From contig NZ_JAOAMU010000005.1 in assembly GCF_025154075.1 (NCBI RefSeq), forward strand, positions 124,001 to 188,000: a DNA stretch of 64,000 nt, written 5' to 3'. The notes under the pieces were generated by a model. That model was not told where the DNA came from and ran no database searches. It saw only the letters and a program-made list of their open reading frames with translations. The DNA is from Chryseobacterium herbae (GTDB taxonomy: Bacteria > Bacteroidota > Bacteroidia > Flavobacteriales > Weeksellaceae). Of this stretch, positions 62,512 to 64,000 are shown piece after piece; position 1 is the stretch's first letter; each line of letters starts with the position of its first letter. The translations under genes were made by a program, and so were the position numbers.

Positions 62512-64000
62512 TTAAAGTTTTAGATCATAAGTAAATGCCAGATAATACAGCCCTCCTATTTCAGGTCCTGCGGCATATTGAAGGTATCTGCGGTTAAGGA
62601 GATTGGTTGCTCCGATTTTAACGCTCGCCTTTATTTCAGGAATTCTCCATGTTGCCTGAGCATCAATGGTATAATAGGAAGGAATATTTCCGGAAGCCAG
62701 CGGACTTTCCCATAAAAAACTGTCCTGCCATCTTGCAGCCACTGTAAATCCGATGTTTTTGATAATTTCCCTGTTTCCAATGCTTAGATTAACCGCCCAT
62801 TTAGGAGTATTGAAAGCCGTAATAAAAAGATCTGAAGTATGGGTTGAAATAAGGTCGTTATAAGATACGTTTACATTGACATTATAATTTCTCACGAGGT
62901 TATAGCGTATACCCAAAGAAGTACCAAAACTTTTGTACTTACTGGTACTGTTGGTATAAACCCTGTATCGGTCCTGCTTACTTCTGTCCAGCATCGCTAA
63001 GACAGCATTATCGCTTCCTATATTTTCATTTTTGGGCACCGCTACTTCTACCTGTCCCAGAAAACCTTCGTAGATGTTGTAGTAAAAATCCCAATCGATG
63101 ACCAGTCTGCTGTTGAATAAGGCTGATTTATACCCTATTTCAAAAGACGTCACCTTTTCCGGCTGTAATTTGGGCAGATTGGCCGCCGTTAAAATATTTC
63201 TGTTTTTCAATGCGGACTGATTTTGGTTTGTTCCTCCATCTACTTCTTTATTCACGGCAGAAATAAACTGATCGATAGAAGCCAGCGTGTAAGAGTTTTC
63301 AAGATAACCCAATCCATCATTAGCTTTGGTGAGCCCGCCTACTCTTCTCACATTTCCGTTATTAACGAAGGATAATGCTTCAAATAAAGAAGGAAAACGG
63401 TAGCCATTTTGGAAAGAAGCTCTGAAATTATGCTGGTTAACCGGAGAATAAACCACGCTCAGTCTTGGGTTTAATTTTGTTTCAAACTCAGGATTTCTGT
63501 CAGCACGAAGGGCCAGATTCACTTTTAATTTGTCCTGGAAAAAAAGTTTGGTAAGCTGGACAAATGCACCGTATTTCTGATAAATAACATTGTTTCCGAA
63601 AGTTCCGTCAGACAGAGGAATATTTCTTTCGCTGACCGGTCTGTTAAAATCAACGAAGTTATTCCCATCGGGTGTGATGCTGTAAAGGCGGTAATCTGCT
63701 CCTGCAAGAAGGCTGAAAACCTTTACAAATCGGGTGAAATCGTAAGTAATTTCGCCCTGATAAAAACGGGATTTCTGTTCAAGCTTGGCACCTCCGGTGG
63801 CTGGTGCTCCTGCAATGCCGGAATTGGCTGAATCCCAGTTATTAATGCCAATAATGGTATTTTTTAACTGCTCAAAGGCTGCTGTTCCTGGAATCACCCG
63901 GTTTTTATCTGCTTGCTGTCTTGCTAAAATAAAAGCATCATTCAGATTGACTCCTGAATTAAGTCTGTCCTGCAAAGTCGTCTGAAAAATGTTTTTCCAG
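62512..64000 (-). CDS. TonB-dependent receptor, C-terminal part
   Basis: The frame is open through base 64000, so the N-terminal signal and plug lie outside the window; about 496 residues are visible. They form a TonB-receptor barrel: FRASFQNGYRFPSLFEAL, EKVTSFEIGYKS, a late IKASVKIGATNLLNRRY, and a C-terminus LAFTYDLKL with alternate hydrophobic strands. Directly upstream of the siroheme/TSUP fusion, it may import a sulfur compound or metal chelate; this is inferred. Confidence 0.9.
   Translation of the reverse strand, partial: WKNIFQTTLQDRLNSGVNLNDAFILARQQADKNRVIPGTAAFEQLKNTIIGINNWDSANSGIAGAPATGGAKLEQKSRFYQGEITYDFTRFVKVFSLLAGADYRLYSITPDGNNFVDFNRPVSERNIPLSDGTFGNNVIYQKYGAFVQLTKLFFQDKLKVNLALRADRNPEFETKLNPRLSVVYSPVNQHNFRASFQNGYRFPSLFEALSFVNNGNVRRVGGLTKANDGLGYLENSYTLASIDQFISAVNKEVDGGTNQNQSALKNRNILTAANLPKLQPEKVTSFEIGYKSALFNSRLVIDWDFYYNIYEGFLGQVEVAVPKNENIGSDNAVLAMLDRSKQDRYRVYTNSTSKYKSFGTSLGIRYNLVRNYNVNVNVSYNDLISTHTSDLFITAFNTPKWAVNLSIGNREIIKNIGFTVAARWQDSFLWESPLASGNIPSYYTIDAQATWRIPEIKASVKIGATNLLNRRYLQYAAGPEIGGLYYLAFTYDLKL

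Overview
The window looks like chromosome of a Chryseobacterium-like member of the Weeksellaceae (Bacteroidota). The evidence is AT-rich DNA, starts without clear Shine-Dalgarno sites, SusC/SusD and other TonB-dependent receptors, a type IX secretion sorting domain, a GLPGLI protein, DUF4840 lipoproteins and an S46 dipeptidyl peptidase. I saw no rRNA, tRNA, CRISPR array or transposase. All family assignments come from motifs and residue patterns; no database search was run.

Layout. 1-4.5 kb: tail of an S46 peptidase, a YdeI-type protein, an intracellular-looking beta-helix (pectate-lyase-3/tailspike) protein, and a double-spondin lipoprotein. 4.5-9.6 kb: a one-module NRPS-like adenylation/carrier/reductase protein and a ComM/YifB ATPase. 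9.8-17 kb: two paralogous cassettes of DUF4840 lipoprotein, ECF sigma factor and a protein with an inner-membrane segment plus a predicted beta-barrel. They sit with a T9SS cargo protein and a DUF6876-like protein, and a near-identical ~65 bp terminator repeat ends two of the transcripts.

17.2-24.8 kb: the most interesting region. It is a leftward operon of a 1346-aa protein of unknown family, a minimal nucleotidyltransferase, a 747-aa polymorphic toxin with an HEGTH zincin-like C-terminal domain, and a putative immunity gene. Downstream lies a displaced toxin C-terminal remnant that repeats the toxin's junction sequence, followed by its own putative orphan immunity gene. A bipartite upstream element with a fixed 9-nt spacer is shared between this operon and the beta-helix gene 20 kb away.

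25-43 kb: an AraC regulator with an RclC-like membrane protein, an RND tripartite efflux operon with a LytS/LytTR pair upstream, a PAP2 phosphatase/TonB receptor/OmpR-type two-component module, and a secreted lipoprotein. 42.8-52 kb: a class C beta-lactamase-like hydrolase, a SusCD pair preceded by a Cys-rich leader ORF, and a lipoprotein/membrane protein/NarL-type two-component operon. 52.5-54.5 kb: a caspase-like protease followed by a V8/trypsin-like protease without signal peptide, each preceded by a related leader sequence. 55-58.4 kb: a small secreted Cys peptide, a GLPGLI protein, and an operon of zincin-like protein, CsaA, DnaQ-fold exonuclease and SufT-like protein. 58.9-64 kb: a sulfurtransferase, an HMG-CoA-lyase-like enzyme, a siroheme-synthase/TSUP fusion, and a TonB receptor running off the end.

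The longer intergenic regions hold several families of dispersed short repeats.
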